Shown here in pieces: positions 16,967-25,646 of a stretch of 64,000 nt of DNA. This DNA is from an uncultured Thiothrix sp. (GTDB lineage Bacteria > Pseudomonadota > Gammaproteobacteria > Thiotrichales > Thiotrichaceae). How positions within the stretch are numbered: the stretch's first letter is position 1; each line of letters begins with the position of its first letter. The notes under the pieces were generated by a model. That model was not told the DNA's origin. It made no database searches and was given only the letters and a program-made list of their open reading frames with translations. The DNA is taken from the NCBI RefSeq assembly GCF_937873765.1, contig NZ_CALMZC010000056.1, positions 50,410 through 114,409 on the forward strand, written 5' to 3'. A program made the translations under genes and the position numbers.

Positions 16967-17857
16967 ATGCTCAACTACAAACATTTATACTACATGCGTG
17001 AAGTGGCCACGGCTGGTAGCCTGACACGTGCTAGTGAACGTCTGCATTTAACTCCACAGACCTTAAGTGGCCAGATCAGCTTATTAGAAGAGTCTTTAGG
17101 AACTGAGTTGTTTAAACGCCAAGGCCGTAATCTCGAACTCACTGAAGCAGGGCAAGTTGCCTTGCAGTATGCGAATGAAATTTTTCAATTAGGTGAAGCC
17201 TTAGAGCAAATTCTGCAACAACTGCCTAAAGGCCGTGCTCAATTGTTTAGAGTCGGAGTCTCAGACTTAGTGCCCAAATCGATTGCTTATCGCTTATTAC
17301 AGCCTGCCATGCTCATGAACAAAAAGATTCGGATTGTGTGCACTGAAGGTAAACTCTCAGATTTGCTTGCCGAATTAGGGGTGCATCGCATGGAGCTAGT
17401 TATCGCCGACAGTCCGATGCCTAGTTATATGAATGTGAAAGGTTTTAGTCACAAATTGGGTTCGAGCGGAATTAGTTTTTTCGCTAGTCCTGAATTAAAA
17501 GCCTCCCTCGTTGGTGAATTTCCTGCTTGTTTAGATGGAGCTGCTTTACTGATGTTAAGTGAAGGTGCAGCGATTCGCTCAAAGCTACTGGGCTGGTTTC
17601 ATAGCCAACAAGTCAAACCGATGATTGTAGGTGAATTTGATGATAGTGCATTGATGCAAGCTTTCGGTTTTGCAGGCACAGGCGTATTTATTGCTCCCAC
17701 CGCCTTAGAAGAAACGTTGGAGCAAGAAGGTAGAGTTGAAGTGATTGGACGTAGCTGTGAGATTTATGAAAACTTTTATGCAATCTCGATTGAGCGTAAA
17801 ATCACGCACTCCGCCATCAAGGCAATCACTGAACATGCTCAAGGTTGGCTACATTAA
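16967..17857 (+). CDS. LysR-type regulator, NhaR-like
   Basis: 296 aa. The N-terminal helix-turn-helix MLNYKHLYYMREVATAGSLT and LHLTPQTLSGQISLLEESLG, followed by LFKRQGRNLELTEAG, closely follow E. coli NhaR (INYNHLYYFW, LTPQTITGQIRALEE, LFKRKGRGLEP). The C-terminal effector domain spans about 90-296. NhaR activates the Na+/H+ antiporter nhaA in response to sodium, but no antiporter gene is in the window, so the target is unknown. It is followed after 12 bases by the YkgJ-like gene, probably in one transcript. Confidence 0.85.
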   Translation: MLNYKHLYYMREVATAGSLTRASERLHLTPQTLSGQISLLEESLGTELFKRQGRNLELTEAGQVALQYANEIFQLGEALEQILQQLPKGRAQLFRVGVSDLVPKSIAYRLLQPAMLMNKKIRIVCTEGKLSDLLAELGVHRMELVIADSPMPSYMNVKGFSHKLGSSGISFFASPELKASLVGEFPACLDGAALLMLSEGAAIRSKLLGWFHSQQVKPMIVGEFDDSALMQAFGFAGTGVFIAPTALEETLEQEGRVEVIGRSCEIYENFYAISIERKITHSAIKAITEHAQGWLH

Positions 17858-17869
17858 GAAGGTTACATA

Positions 17870-18235
17870 ATGGCAGAACAACAAACATCAGCAAATCCTT
17901 GCCTAAGTTGTGGTGCTTGCTGCGCTTGCTTTCGAGTTTCTTTTTATTGGGGCGAGTCCGATACCACTCCGGGTGGTTATGTACCCACTGACTTAACTCA
18001 GCCTATTTCCCCTTATCGAGCAGCAATGCGGGGAACAGATCAAGCTGAACCGCGCTGTGTAGCCCTAAAAGGCCAAGTAGGAAGTGAAGTTTTTTGCAAT
18101 ATTCATCCAAAACGCCCGTCGCCTTGCAGGGAATTCAATGCTTCGTGGGAAAAGAATGTCTTTAATGAAGCCTGTGACCGTGCACGTCAAAAATACCAGC
18201 TAGCGCCATTAACCGCAGATTGGGATCAGACTTAG
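17870..18235 (+). CDS. YkgJ family Cys-cluster protein
   Basis: 121 aa. The N-terminal CLSCGACCACFRVSFYWGE and later CVALKG, FCNIHPKRPSPCREF show the zinc/iron-chelating YkgJ pattern (PF03692). These small cytoplasmic proteins have an unassigned role. It follows the NhaR-like gene by 12 bases with an AGAAGG site before ATG 17870. Confidence 0.88.
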   Translation: MAEQQTSANPCLSCGACCACFRVSFYWGESDTTPGGYVPTDLTQPISPYRAAMRGTDQAEPRCVALKGQVGSEVFCNIHPKRPSPCREFNASWEKNVFNEACDRARQKYQLAPLTADWDQT

Positions 18236-18304
18236 GGAAATCTTATAGACTTTTGTTATTCAGGTCTTGTTTATTTAATAAAAATTTTCTATACTTGCTC
18301 AAAA

Positions 18305-18335
18305 TAAAAAAGCGGATCAAAAAAAACTGATCCGC
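18305..18335 (-). terminator. Strong intrinsic terminator of the structured RNA
   Basis: On the minus strand GCGGATCA, an A/T-rich loop and TGATCCGC (plus-strand arms 18312-18319 and 18328-18335) are followed by TTTTTTATTTT. It is a textbook rho-independent terminator oriented away from the M23 gene and located 362 bases past that gene's stop. Confidence 0.85.
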
Positions 18336-18550
18336 CTGCTTTGTGAAGGTGACTCAAGAACTCCAAAGATCCAGTCTTTGGTGATCAAGGACAGCGTTAA
18401 GCACAGCACATCCCTGATCTAGCTCTCAACCTACCCAACAACCAGCTCCCCAATGAATGGCCGGTTGTAAGGGCTAATTGAGAACAGCAACCTCAGCTCG
18501 CGTCATTCTGAAACCTCTAAGCCATTGAGTGTCAGAACGGCGGAAACATT
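18305..18550 (-). ncRNA. Unidentified structured RNA of about 245 nt
   Basis: The minus strand holds five consecutive hairpins with no gene. In 5'-3' RNA order the arms lie at: 18506-18511 / 18532-18537 (6 bp); 18424-18429 / 18478-18483 enclosing 18438-18446 / 18460-18468 (9 bp); 18383-18391 / 18411-18419 (9 bp); 18363-18369 / 18375-18381 (7 bp, loop of 5); and the terminator stem. In two 9-bp stems the single irregular pair is G-U when read as minus-strand RNA but A-C on the plus strand, which argues for minus-strand transcription. A possible promoter is TTCTGT (18579-18584) with a 16-bp spacer and TAATAA (18557-18562). I do not recognise 6S, tmRNA, RNase P, SRP or CsrB RNA. It could also be a long 3' UTR of the M23 gene. 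Confidence 0.55.
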
Positions 18551-18697
18551 ATTTTTTTATTACAGCATCGTCGTGACGACAGAACCGCTACCACAAACCC
18601 CAATTTTCGCGATTCCTGCTGAAGTTGAAGCCCATTCTAGGTACATAGCACTGAATCAAACCTGAATGATTGGACGATTTTTTAATCAATTGTGTTT

Positions 18698-19510
18698 TTA
18701 AAGAAATAAAGCTGGATTAATCGCCGTACCATTGAGGTATACAGACCAATGAAGATGCGATCCTGTAGCCCTGCCAGTACTTCCAACTGCTCCTAAATAA
18801 TCGCCCTGCCCCAAAACCTCGCCATTTTTCACCTTAATTTGGTTCAAATGGGCGTACATACTAATTAATCCACCACCATGATCGACATAAACCACATTCC
18901 CACTAAAAAATAAATTGCCGGTATAAATCACACGGCCTGGTGCAACGACTTTAACTGGTGTACCCGTAGCAGCGGCAATATCCATCCCACTATGGGGCTG
19001 ACGTTGTTGTCCATTCAGAATACGGCGTAAGCCGAACCGTCCACTATCACGCCCTGCAACCGGACGAATAAATTCAGTGCTTAATACTTCACCAGTATAT
19101 TGTTTCGTTAGGCGTTTCTGTAAAGCCATTTCTTGCACAATCCGTTCGGATGAATCGTCGTCAGGCTCAACTTTATTGTTATCTTTAATGCGTAAGTATT
19201 GTGTGCGGTAATGCTTAGGCTGAACCTCAAAACTAATGGTTTGTTGCACACCACCTAGGTTTATCTTAAGTTGCTGCAAACTTGGCTCAGTATCCAAAGG
19301 AATACCCACCAAGGCAACCCAACTATCACCCTCTGGAACAACCGTCACCCTAGCGCCTGCATAATAAGCCATCGGCCTATGCTCCTCTTGGCTAGCCAAA
19401 GGTAAAATAACCAAACCACCGGGGACTACCTGCTGAGTAGGAAATGCTTGCACTACACAGGCAGAAGCGAGTAGCGTTGAGCCTGCAAAGAGTTGGATAG
19501 CCCTGAACAT
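18698..19510 (-). CDS. M23 (LytM) family metallopeptidase
   Basis: 270 aa. An N-terminal signal peptide (FRAIQLFAGSTLLASACVVQ) precedes an Ig-like segment (about 25-115) and a LytM endopeptidase domain (about 145-265). Zinc-binding motifs are intact: HSGMDIAAATG (HxxxD) and SHLHWSVY (HxH). Such periplasmic enzymes cut peptidoglycan cross-bridges; the N-terminal part resembles peptidases that begin with a PGG(L/V)-type beta domain. The gene has no close operon partners and is divergent from an aminotransferase gene 33 bases away. Downstream lies the structured RNA region. Confidence 0.92.
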   Translation of the reverse strand: MFRAIQLFAGSTLLASACVVQAFPTQQVVPGGLVILPLASQEEHRPMAYYAGARVTVVPEGDSWVALVGIPLDTEPSLQQLKINLGGVQQTISFEVQPKHYRTQYLRIKDNNKVEPDDDSSERIVQEMALQKRLTKQYTGEVLSTEFIRPVAGRDSGRFGLRRILNGQQRQPHSGMDIAAATGTPVKVVAPGRVIYTGNLFFSGNVVYVDHGGGLISMYAHLNQIKVKNGEVLGQGDYLGAVGSTGRATGSHLHWSVYLNGTAINPALFL

Positions 19511-19543
19511 TTTGTATACCCTGTTTTTTAGTGATTAATTATT

Positions 19544-20713
19544 ATGTCCGAGCATAACATATTGGCTGAACGGATGAAGTCCATCCAAGCTTTTCACGTC
19601 ATGGATATTTTGGCACGTGCGCGTCAGTTAGCCAGTCAAGGGCGCTCTATCATTCATATGGAAGTAGGTGAGCCAGATTTCGCCACCCCAGCACCGATTA
19701 TTGAAGCGGGTATGCAAGCTTTAAAAAACGGACAAACTAAATACACACCTGCTTGTGGGATACCCGAACTGCGTGAGCGCATCGCCGATTGGTATTGGCA
19801 GCGGTTTCAAGTCAGAATTACCCCCGAACGAGTGATTGTCACCCCCGGTGCTTCTGGAGCGTTGCAATTAGCTTTAGGCGTATTGGTCAATCCACAAGAT
19901 GAGGTGTTACTCACAGACCCGGGCTATCCTTGCAATCGGCATTTTTTATACTTATTTGAAGGCAAACCTATTTCACTCCCTGTTACCGCCGCACAAAATT
20001 ATCAGCCAAACTTAAAACAAATCCAACAAGCTTGGAGTGAACACACTCGCGCAGTTTTATTAGCATCACCCGCTAATCCAACCGGTACTTTATTAAGCAG
20101 TGAACTAATCCAACAGCTCTATCACTATATTGCACAGCAACAGCGTACTTTTATCGTTGATGAAATCTACCAAGGCCTAACTTATGGACAAGAGCCACAA
20201 ACTGCCCTGAGCGTTGCTGATGATATTTGGATCGTGAATAGCTTCTCCAAATATTTCGGCATGACCGGTTGGCGTTTAGGTTGGCTGATTGCACCAGAAT
20301 ATGCTTTAGATTCATTGAATCGCTTAGCACAGAACTTATTTCTCTCTCCACCGACTGTAGCTCAATATGCAGCGTTGGCAGCTTTTGGACAAAATACTTT
20401 AGAGATTACTGAAGCTCGCCGCTTGGAATTTGCGAAACGCCGTGACTTTTTATTACCTGCTTTGCAACATTTAGGCTTTGAAATTCAAAGTATACCGCAA
20501 GGAGCTTTTTATATTTATGCGGATTCCTCAGCCTTTAGTGAGAATAGCCATCTGCTAAGCTTAAATTTGTTAGAAACGGCTGGTGTTGCCTTTACACCGG
20601 GTATTGATTTTGGTGATTATTTAGCTAAAACACATGTACGCTTTGCTTACACCACCAACTTGCCTGAGTTAGAGCAGGCTGTGGAGCGCTTAGCTAAGTA
20701 TCTGCCGTCTTAA
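19544..20713 (+). CDS. PLP-dependent class I/II aminotransferase
   Basis: 389 aa, fold type I. Features visible are MEVGEPDFATPAPI, GASGALQLALG, SPANPTGTLL, FIVDEIYQGL, the PLP-lysine in NSFSKYFGMTGWRLGW (Lys236) and the C-terminal Arg in VRFAYT. It belongs to the aspartate/alanine/aromatic aminotransferase subgroup (AspC/PatA-like); the amino donor is not determinable from sequence. ATG 19544. Its stop codon overlaps by four bases (TTAA) with the stop of the converging TSP3-repeat gene. Confidence 0.9.
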   Translation: MSEHNILAERMKSIQAFHVMDILARARQLASQGRSIIHMEVGEPDFATPAPIIEAGMQALKNGQTKYTPACGIPELRERIADWYWQRFQVRITPERVIVTPGASGALQLALGVLVNPQDEVLLTDPGYPCNRHFLYLFEGKPISLPVTAAQNYQPNLKQIQQAWSEHTRAVLLASPANPTGTLLSSELIQQLYHYIAQQQRTFIVDEIYQGLTYGQEPQTALSVADDIWIVNSFSKYFGMTGWRLGWLIAPEYALDSLNRLAQNLFLSPPTVAQYAALAAFGQNTLEITEARRLEFAKRRDFLLPALQHLGFEIQSIPQGAFYIYADSSAFSENSHLLSLNLLETAGVAFTPGIDFGDYLAKTHVRFAYTTNLPELEQAVERLAKYLPS

Positions 20714-22026
20714 GATTTAGGCGTATCGCAAGCGGTACCCATTAGAGGAATATTGTGATTAATAATCGGTGGTGCACCGGCCTGAATAACAAAAGAACTG
20801 TACCAAAGGGGTAGTTTCTGCGAATTAAAGCGAGCTAATTGCCCTTCATGATTAATATCTTCATTCCAGCCTAAATTTACCAAAGCTTTATTTGCACTAG
20901 TCACATACAGTTGGCCTTTTTCTAACTCGGTGACAGTACGTAAACCTTTGGGTAGTACAAACTGTAGAGTGTAAGTACCCGGCTTTAGCGGATACCAACG
21001 ATAGTGGCCTTTTTTTGCATCCGCTTGTAATACCACATCTGCGCTTGGTGTAATCTTAAAGTTTTTAATTCCCCCTATAATCCGTCCGGTGGTGGCGCAA
21101 TAGAAATAACCGCTTTCATCGATATCTAAATAATTCACGCGCCCGTCGCCATCGCGGTCTGCTTCACCCTCTACAACAGTTAGCACATTATCGCCATCGT
21201 CATCTTCGTCGAGAAAATCAAAAATACCATCACCATCGGTATCAACAGGATGTTTAGGATCAAGGCCGATTTCTAATTCATCAGGTAAACGATCACCATC
21301 CGTATCTGGCTTTTTGGCTAATTTAGTAACTCCCTCTACTACTGAACTAGGTAGATTCACTAACATACTCAGCTCAGCGGTTTCTGACACTTCAACCTCT
21401 AAAACCTGATTAGGATTGGCCAAGGTAGCAGTTGTGTCTACTGAACTACTCGGCATATTAGGAATAGCATTAGGCTTTTCAGCATTGGACACTACTTGAT
21501 TAAAAGTAGTCACAGCCGTTGCTAGAACACTAGCATCATCCACTCCATCACCGTTCTGATCCTTACCTTTAGTTAGATCAGCATCAAATCGATCGTCAAT
21601 GCCATCTTGATCATTATCTAAGCCAGCCAATCCTGCTTCTTGAGTATCCGATTGACCATCATTATCACTATCTGTATCCAAATAATCCGCTAAGCCATCT
21701 TGATCAGTGTCCCGTTTGGATTCGAGAACTGTCGGAATATGATCGCCATCATCATCCCAATCTAAAGCATTAATAATCGAATTCTGATCACTATCGCGCG
21801 GTTGTTGTGGATTAGCACCCAGCTCCAGTCCATCGCTTAAGCCATCCCCATCCGTATCCGCTAAAGCAGGATCCGTTTTAAGTTTGGTTTCTAAACTATC
21901 GACTAAACCATCCTGATCGAAGTCTGCCTGTAAAAGATTAGTTGGCTGCTGTTCAGAAGCAGATAGCCAAGAAGTTAAGCCGAGGGTGCTCAAAATAAAG
22001 CCCAATACAATCGTTCTAGCCTGCAT
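20710..22026 (-). CDS. Exported thrombospondin type-3 calcium-repeat protein
   Basis: 438 aa. A signal peptide (ARTIVLGFILSTLGLTSWLS) precedes seven or more Asp-rich calcium-binding repeats in two blocks: about residues 34-165 (DFDQDGLVDSLE, DTDGDGLSDGLE, DTDQDGLADYLD, DSDNDGQSD, DNDQDGIDD) and about 240-300 (DTDGDRLPDELE, DTDGDGIFDFLD, DRDGDGRVNYLD). The C-terminal 130 residues contain an SdrD-B-like beta fold (GHYRWYPLKPGTYTLQFVLPKG). No sortase motif or membrane anchor is visible, so it is probably periplasmic or secreted. Repeats of this type occur in adhesins and OmpA-like proteins; its partner is unknown. Confidence 0.85.
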   Translation of the reverse strand: MQARTIVLGFILSTLGLTSWLSASEQQPTNLLQADFDQDGLVDSLETKLKTDPALADTDGDGLSDGLELGANPQQPRDSDQNSIINALDWDDDGDHIPTVLESKRDTDQDGLADYLDTDSDNDGQSDTQEAGLAGLDNDQDGIDDRFDADLTKGKDQNGDGVDDASVLATAVTTFNQVVSNAEKPNAIPNMPSSSVDTTATLANPNQVLEVEVSETAELSMLVNLPSSVVEGVTKLAKKPDTDGDRLPDELEIGLDPKHPVDTDGDGIFDFLDEDDDGDNVLTVVEGEADRDGDGRVNYLDIDESGYFYCATTGRIIGGIKNFKITPSADVVLQADAKKGHYRWYPLKPGTYTLQFVLPKGLRTVTELEKGQLYVTSANKALVNLGWNEDINHEGQLARFNSQKLPLWYSSFVIQAGAPPIINHNIPLMGTACDTPKS

Positions 22027-22342
22027 TTTTTTGTACTATTCGTTGTTAGCTTGCCCAGAACAGCAACTCAAACTTTAGTTGATTTTAATAAGTTTGAGGC
22101 TGAATTTTTTTCATAAATTTTTCTTATCATAACAATGGTTAAACAAAACCACCAGATAATTATTTGCAAAATCATAGGCATGCATTATAGAACCTCATAA
22201 ACGTTAGGCTTATAAAACCTTTAACGCTTATTAGTTAATAGCCTTGTATAATACCTAACCCAAGCTTAGATAAAGACATTGAAAAGCAGGCAGCGCCTCA
22301 AAAGACATGGTAAAATCCGGCACTTCCTGACTCTGGAACAAC
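22027..22342. other. Divergent intergenic region, TSP3 gene / purM
   Basis: 316 AT-rich bases separate the starts of the two divergent genes. It must contain both promoters. I see no purine-operator-like palindrome, no riboswitch and no ORF; a near-repeat of AACGTTAGG-like sequence at 22199-22232 is too irregular to call. Confidence 0.4.
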
Positions 22343-23389
22343 ATGGTAATGGCTGAAGGTGTTTCTCTAAGCTACCGCGATGCGGGAGTTGATATTGACG
22401 CAGGCGAAGAACTCGTTCGCCGGATTAAACCACATGCACAAAAAACCCGCCGCCCAGAAATGATCTCGGGCATTGGTGGTTTTGGCGCTTTATTAGCAAT
22501 CCCACCACAATACAAGCAACCGATTTTAGTTTCTGGTACGGATGGGGTTGGCACTAAACTCAAACTCGCGCTAGATACAGGTATTTACGACACTATCGGC
22601 ATTGATCTCGTGGCGATGTGCGTGAATGACATTATTGTCAGTGGGGCTGAGCCTTTGTTCTTCCTCGACTACTATGCGACTGGGAAACTTGATGTTGAAG
22701 TCGCTGAGCAAGTCATTAAAGGGATCGCCGAAGGTTGCTTACAAGCAGGTGCGGCCTTAGCCGGTGGTGAAACCGCTGAAATGCCGGGTATGTATCATGG
22801 CAATGATTTTGACTTAGCAGGCTTCTGTGTGGGCGTGGTAGAGCTCGATAAAATCATTGATCAAACCAAAGTCCATCGCGGCGATGTACTGATCGGGATT
22901 GGCTCTAGTGGTCCGCACTCCAATGGTTACTCATTGATTCGCAAAATCATTGAAATCAGTCAAGCATCCTTAGATGAACCTTTTGGTGAGTCGACTTTAG
23001 GTCGCACTTTATTAGAACCGACTAAAATCTACACCAAACTAGTACTGAATCTACTCAAACGCCATGATATTCACGGGATTGCGCATATTACCGGTGGTGG
23101 GATCACCGACAACCTTCCGCGCGTCCTCCCTGATGGGATTCAAGCACGCGTGAAGCGCAACAGTTGGGAACGCCCAGCGATTTTTGGTTGGCTGCAACAC
23201 AAGGGTAATGTCACCGAAGAAGAAATGCTGCGTACTTTCAACTGTGGGATTGGTTTGATTTTAGTCGTAGCAGCACAGGATAAAGACGATATTCTTACCA
23301 CGTGCCGCTTGGATCATGTACCAGCTTGGGTGATTGGTGAGATTGCTAGCACTGATGCCACTGAGCCGCATGTCACCTATGTCGACTAA
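22343..23389 (+). CDS. purM: Phosphoribosylformylglycinamidine cyclo-ligase (AIR synthetase)
   Basis: 348 aa, standard PurM length. It catalyses the ATP-dependent closure of FGAM to AIR in purine synthesis. Conserved stretches include [65 protein letters not shown] and [19 protein letters not shown] 22343 and ATG 22349 are both possible; the family usually starts close to the SYRDAG motif. It overlaps purN by 11 bases, as in other gammaproteobacteria. Confidence 0.97.
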   Translation: MVMAEGVSLSYRDAGVDIDAGEELVRRIKPHAQKTRRPEMISGIGGFGALLAIPPQYKQPILVSGTDGVGTKLKLALDTGIYDTIGIDLVAMCVNDIIVSGAEPLFFLDYYATGKLDVEVAEQVIKGIAEGCLQAGAALAGGETAEMPGMYHGNDFDLAGFCVGVVELDKIIDQTKVHRGDVLIGIGSSGPHSNGYSLIRKIIEISQASLDEPFGESTLGRTLLEPTKIYTKLVLNLLKRHDIHGIAHITGGGITDNLPRVLPDGIQARVKRNSWERPAIFGWLQHKGNVTEEEMLRTFNCGIGLILVVAAQDKDDILTTCRLDHVPAWVIGEIASTDATEPHVTYVD

Positions 23390-24023
23390 GCGCATTGTTG
23401 TTTTAATTTCTGGCAGTGGTAGCAATCTACAAGCTCTTATCAATGCTTGCGCTAGCCATGAAATTCAAGGCTCGATTGTTGCAGTTATCAGCAATCGCCC
23501 TGAAGTCTATGGCTTAACGCGCGCGCGCCTAGCAGGCATTGAAACTCAAACTCTCGATCATAAAAACTTTGCAGATCGCCTAAGCTTTGATCAAGCTTTG
23601 ATGGAATTGATTGATACCTACCAGCCTGACTTAGTGGTGCTTGCGGGCTTTATGCGCATTCTAACTACAGAGTTTGTTGAACATTATTCAGGGCGAATGT
23701 TGAATATTCATCCTTCCCTGTTACCTGCTTACAAAGGTGTGCATACGCATCAACGTGCCTTGGCTGATCAGGCCAAAGTACATGGTGCGAGTGTGCATTT
23801 CGTGACGGCAGAATTAGATGATGGAGCAGTAGTTTTACAAGCTGAGCTGCCTGTTTTAGCCGCAGATACTGCCGAAACTTTAGCAGCGCGAGTTTTAGTT
23901 GAAGAGCACAAAATCTATCCGAAAGTAGTGGCTTGGTTTTGTGATGAGCGCCTAAGTTTTAACGAAGGCTTTGCTTGGTTGGATGGTCAGCGTTTATTAG
24001 AACCGCTTAAACAACAGGTTTAA
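23379..24023 (+). CDS. purN: Phosphoribosylglycinamide formyltransferase
   Basis: 214 aa from ATG 23379. It transfers a formyl group from 10-formyl-THF to GAR. Motifs: [48 protein letters not shown] (active-site Asn/His) and DDGAVVLQ. The ATG lies within the last codons of purM, so translation is coupled. The longer reading from 23334 adds 15 residues inside purM and is unlikely. Confidence 0.97.
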   Translation: MSTKRIVVLISGSGSNLQALINACASHEIQGSIVAVISNRPEVYGLTRARLAGIETQTLDHKNFADRLSFDQALMELIDTYQPDLVVLAGFMRILTTEFVEHYSGRMLNIHPSLLPAYKGVHTHQRALADQAKVHGASVHFVTAELDDGAVVLQAELPVLAADTAETLAARVLVEEHKIYPKVVAWFCDERLSFNEGFAWLDGQRLLEPLKQQV

Positions 24024-24026
24024 GCG

Positions 24027-24494
24027 TCAGAAATCATTTTCAGTTTCGTTGGGTGTAACGCCTTGAGCTTTGCACCAAGTTTCTACCGTTTTTAAAGCTT
24101 GCAACAGATTATCATGTTGCTGATCCGGCATTTCATACGCTAAGCGTGCATTCCAAGCCATAACCTCAGGCTCAATACGCACGAATAAGTCCTTGCCGCT
24201 TTCGGTTAAGCAAATATGCGCGACTCGCTTATCACGCTGATCCACTTGCCGACTAATTAAAACCTTTTTATCCATCAAGATAAGTGCACGACTGACTCGC
24301 GCTTTATCCATACTGGTGGCGATACCAAGCTGGCTAGGGGTTAAGGAACCATGATGATTCAGGTGCACCATTACCCGCCATTCCGGAATGGTGATACCAA
24401 AACCTGCATAGACTTTGGATAAAGCACGACTCACCATTTCAGCAGTGACTGAAAGATGGTAAGGCAGAAAATTATCAAGCTCTAATTTTTTCAT
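24027..24494 (-). CDS. MarR family regulator of the homogentisate operon
   Basis: 155 aa. Winged-helix MarR fold: FLPYHLSVTAEMVSRAL, TIPEWRVMVHLNHHGSLTPSQLG, MDKARVSRALILMDKKVLISRQVDQRDKRVAHICLTESG. The FLPY and IPEWRV features resemble HpaR/HmgR-type MarR proteins that respond to aromatic acids. It is divergent from the homogentisate operon with 111 bases between, so it probably represses that operon and is released by an aromatic intermediate. The end is 3 bases from the purN stop. Regulator identity is by context, not proof. Confidence 0.85.
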   Translation of the reverse strand: MKKLELDNFLPYHLSVTAEMVSRALSKVYAGFGITIPEWRVMVHLNHHGSLTPSQLGIATSMDKARVSRALILMDKKVLISRQVDQRDKRVAHICLTESGKDLFVRIEPEVMAWNARLAYEMPDQQHDNLLQALKTVETWCKAQGVTPNETENDF

Positions 24495-24541
24495 TGCAAC
24501 ATTTTAATTATATTAATTTTTCTTGCAAATGATTTTATACA

Positions 24542-24556
24542 AAACTATATTAGTTT
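24542..24556. promoter_or_regulatory. Candidate MarR operator
   Basis: AAACTA-TAT-TAGTTT, a perfect 6-bp inverted repeat in the intergenic space between the marR-like gene and the MBL-fold gene. Size and placement fit a MarR dimer site. No second copy is seen. Confidence 0.45.
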
Positions 24557-24605
24557 CGATCAAAAATATTTTTCCATGCCCACACTACGAGGAGTCTGCC
24601 AGATT

Positions 24606-25568
24606 ATGGGTAAACAATTTGCATCGGTCGCTGATTTAGATCAAAAGCAAGTCACTTTTTCGAAATTAGCCGAAGGTGTGTATGCCTATACGGCTGAGGG
24701 TGACCCCAATACTGGCATTATTATCGGTGATGACTCGGTAATGGTAATCGATACTCAAGCCACTCCAACGATGGCGCAGGATGTGATCCGCCGTATTCGT
24801 GAAGTGTCTGATTTACCGATTAAACATGTGGTGATGTCGCATTATCATGCTGTACGTGTGTTAGGCGCTTCTGCTTATCAGCCAGAAAATATTTACGCCA
24901 GCCGTAATACCTATGACTTAATTGTCGAACGTGGACAACAAGATTTTGAGTCTGAATTAGGTCGTTTCCCACGTTTATTCGCTGATGCCAGCTCCATACC
25001 CGGTTTAACTTGGCCGAATATTATGTTTGAGCGCGAATTGACTGTTTTCATGGGTAAACGTAAAGTAAAAATCATGCATTTAGGTAAAGGCCACACTAAA
25101 GGCGATACCGTCGTGTGGTTACCTAAAGAAAAGATTTTATTCTCCGGTGATCAAGTTGAATACGGTGCTACCCCTTATACCGGTGATGCTTATCATGAAG
25201 AATGGCCACACACTTTAGAAAAAATTGCAGCCCTTCAACCTGAAAAATTAGTACCCGGTCGTGGCGAAGCCTTAGTCACTGCCGAGCAATGCTTAGAAGC
25301 GATTAATGGCACTCGTGACTTTTTAGGACAAATGTACGGCAACGTAAAAAAGTGCCGTGCAGCGGGGATGGATTTAGCCGCTACCTATGCAGATACCTAT
25401 AAATTGCTGCAACCTCAATTTGGGCATTGGGTTATTTTTGAACACTGCTTACCCTTCGATATTACCCGCTGCTATGACGAGGCGGGCGACTATCCTGATC
25501 CACGCATCTGGACAGCAGAACGCGATAACCAAATGTGGCATTCACTGCAAGCCGTGGTCAGTAAGTAA
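24606..25568 (+). CDS. MBL-fold hydrolase of homogentisate-cluster type
   Basis: 320 aa from ATG 24606, preceded by GAGGAG. It is a metallo-beta-lactamase fold protein with FSKLAEGVYAYTAEGDPNTGIIIGDD, VMVIDTQATP, GHTKGDTVVWLPKEKILFSGD and a PGRGE loop. The first metal motif reads SHYHAVRVLGA, so the Asp-His of canonical HxHxDH is replaced by Val-Arg. Relatives with the same SHYHAVRVLGA motif accompany tyrosine/homogentisate genes in other proteobacteria, as I recall them; the substrate is unknown. It is the first gene of the presumed operon leading to the flavin hydroxylase, hmgA and fahA. A start at 24576 lacks a ribosome site. Confidence 0.82.
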   Translation: MGKQFASVADLDQKQVTFSKLAEGVYAYTAEGDPNTGIIIGDDSVMVIDTQATPTMAQDVIRRIREVSDLPIKHVVMSHYHAVRVLGASAYQPENIYASRNTYDLIVERGQQDFESELGRFPRLFADASSIPGLTWPNIMFERELTVFMGKRKVKIMHLGKGHTKGDTVVWLPKEKILFSGDQVEYGATPYTGDAYHEEWPHTLEKIAALQPEKLVPGRGEALVTAEQCLEAINGTRDFLGQMYGNVKKCRAAGMDLAATYADTYKLLQPQFGHWVIFEHCLPFDITRCYDEAGDYPDPRIWTAERDNQMWHSLQAVVSK

Positions 25569-25587
25569 GACCTTGTTCAACTCCACT

Positions 25588-25612
25588 AAGCCTTACTATG
25601 AGAGTAAGGCTT
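25588..25612 (+). repeat. Intercistronic 10-bp perfect hairpin
   Basis: AAGCCTTACT-ATGAG-AGTAAGGCTT sits between the MBL and flavin-hydroxylase genes, with no T-run. It covers the TTG at 25611, which supports the downstream GTG as the hydroxylase start. It may stabilise or attenuate the downstream message. Confidence 0.6.
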
Positions 25613-25646
25613 GAGTGCTTCAACCTTCACTGGAGGAGTGAATAGT

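Noticed and set aside
18305..18550. 6S RNA, tmRNA, RNase P RNA, SRP RNA or CsrB-type RNA
   Set aside because: I looked for the 6S bubble motifs, the GAGGAAAGTCCGGGC box of RNase P, a tmRNA CCA end and repeated AGGA loops; none is present, so the RNA is left unnamed.
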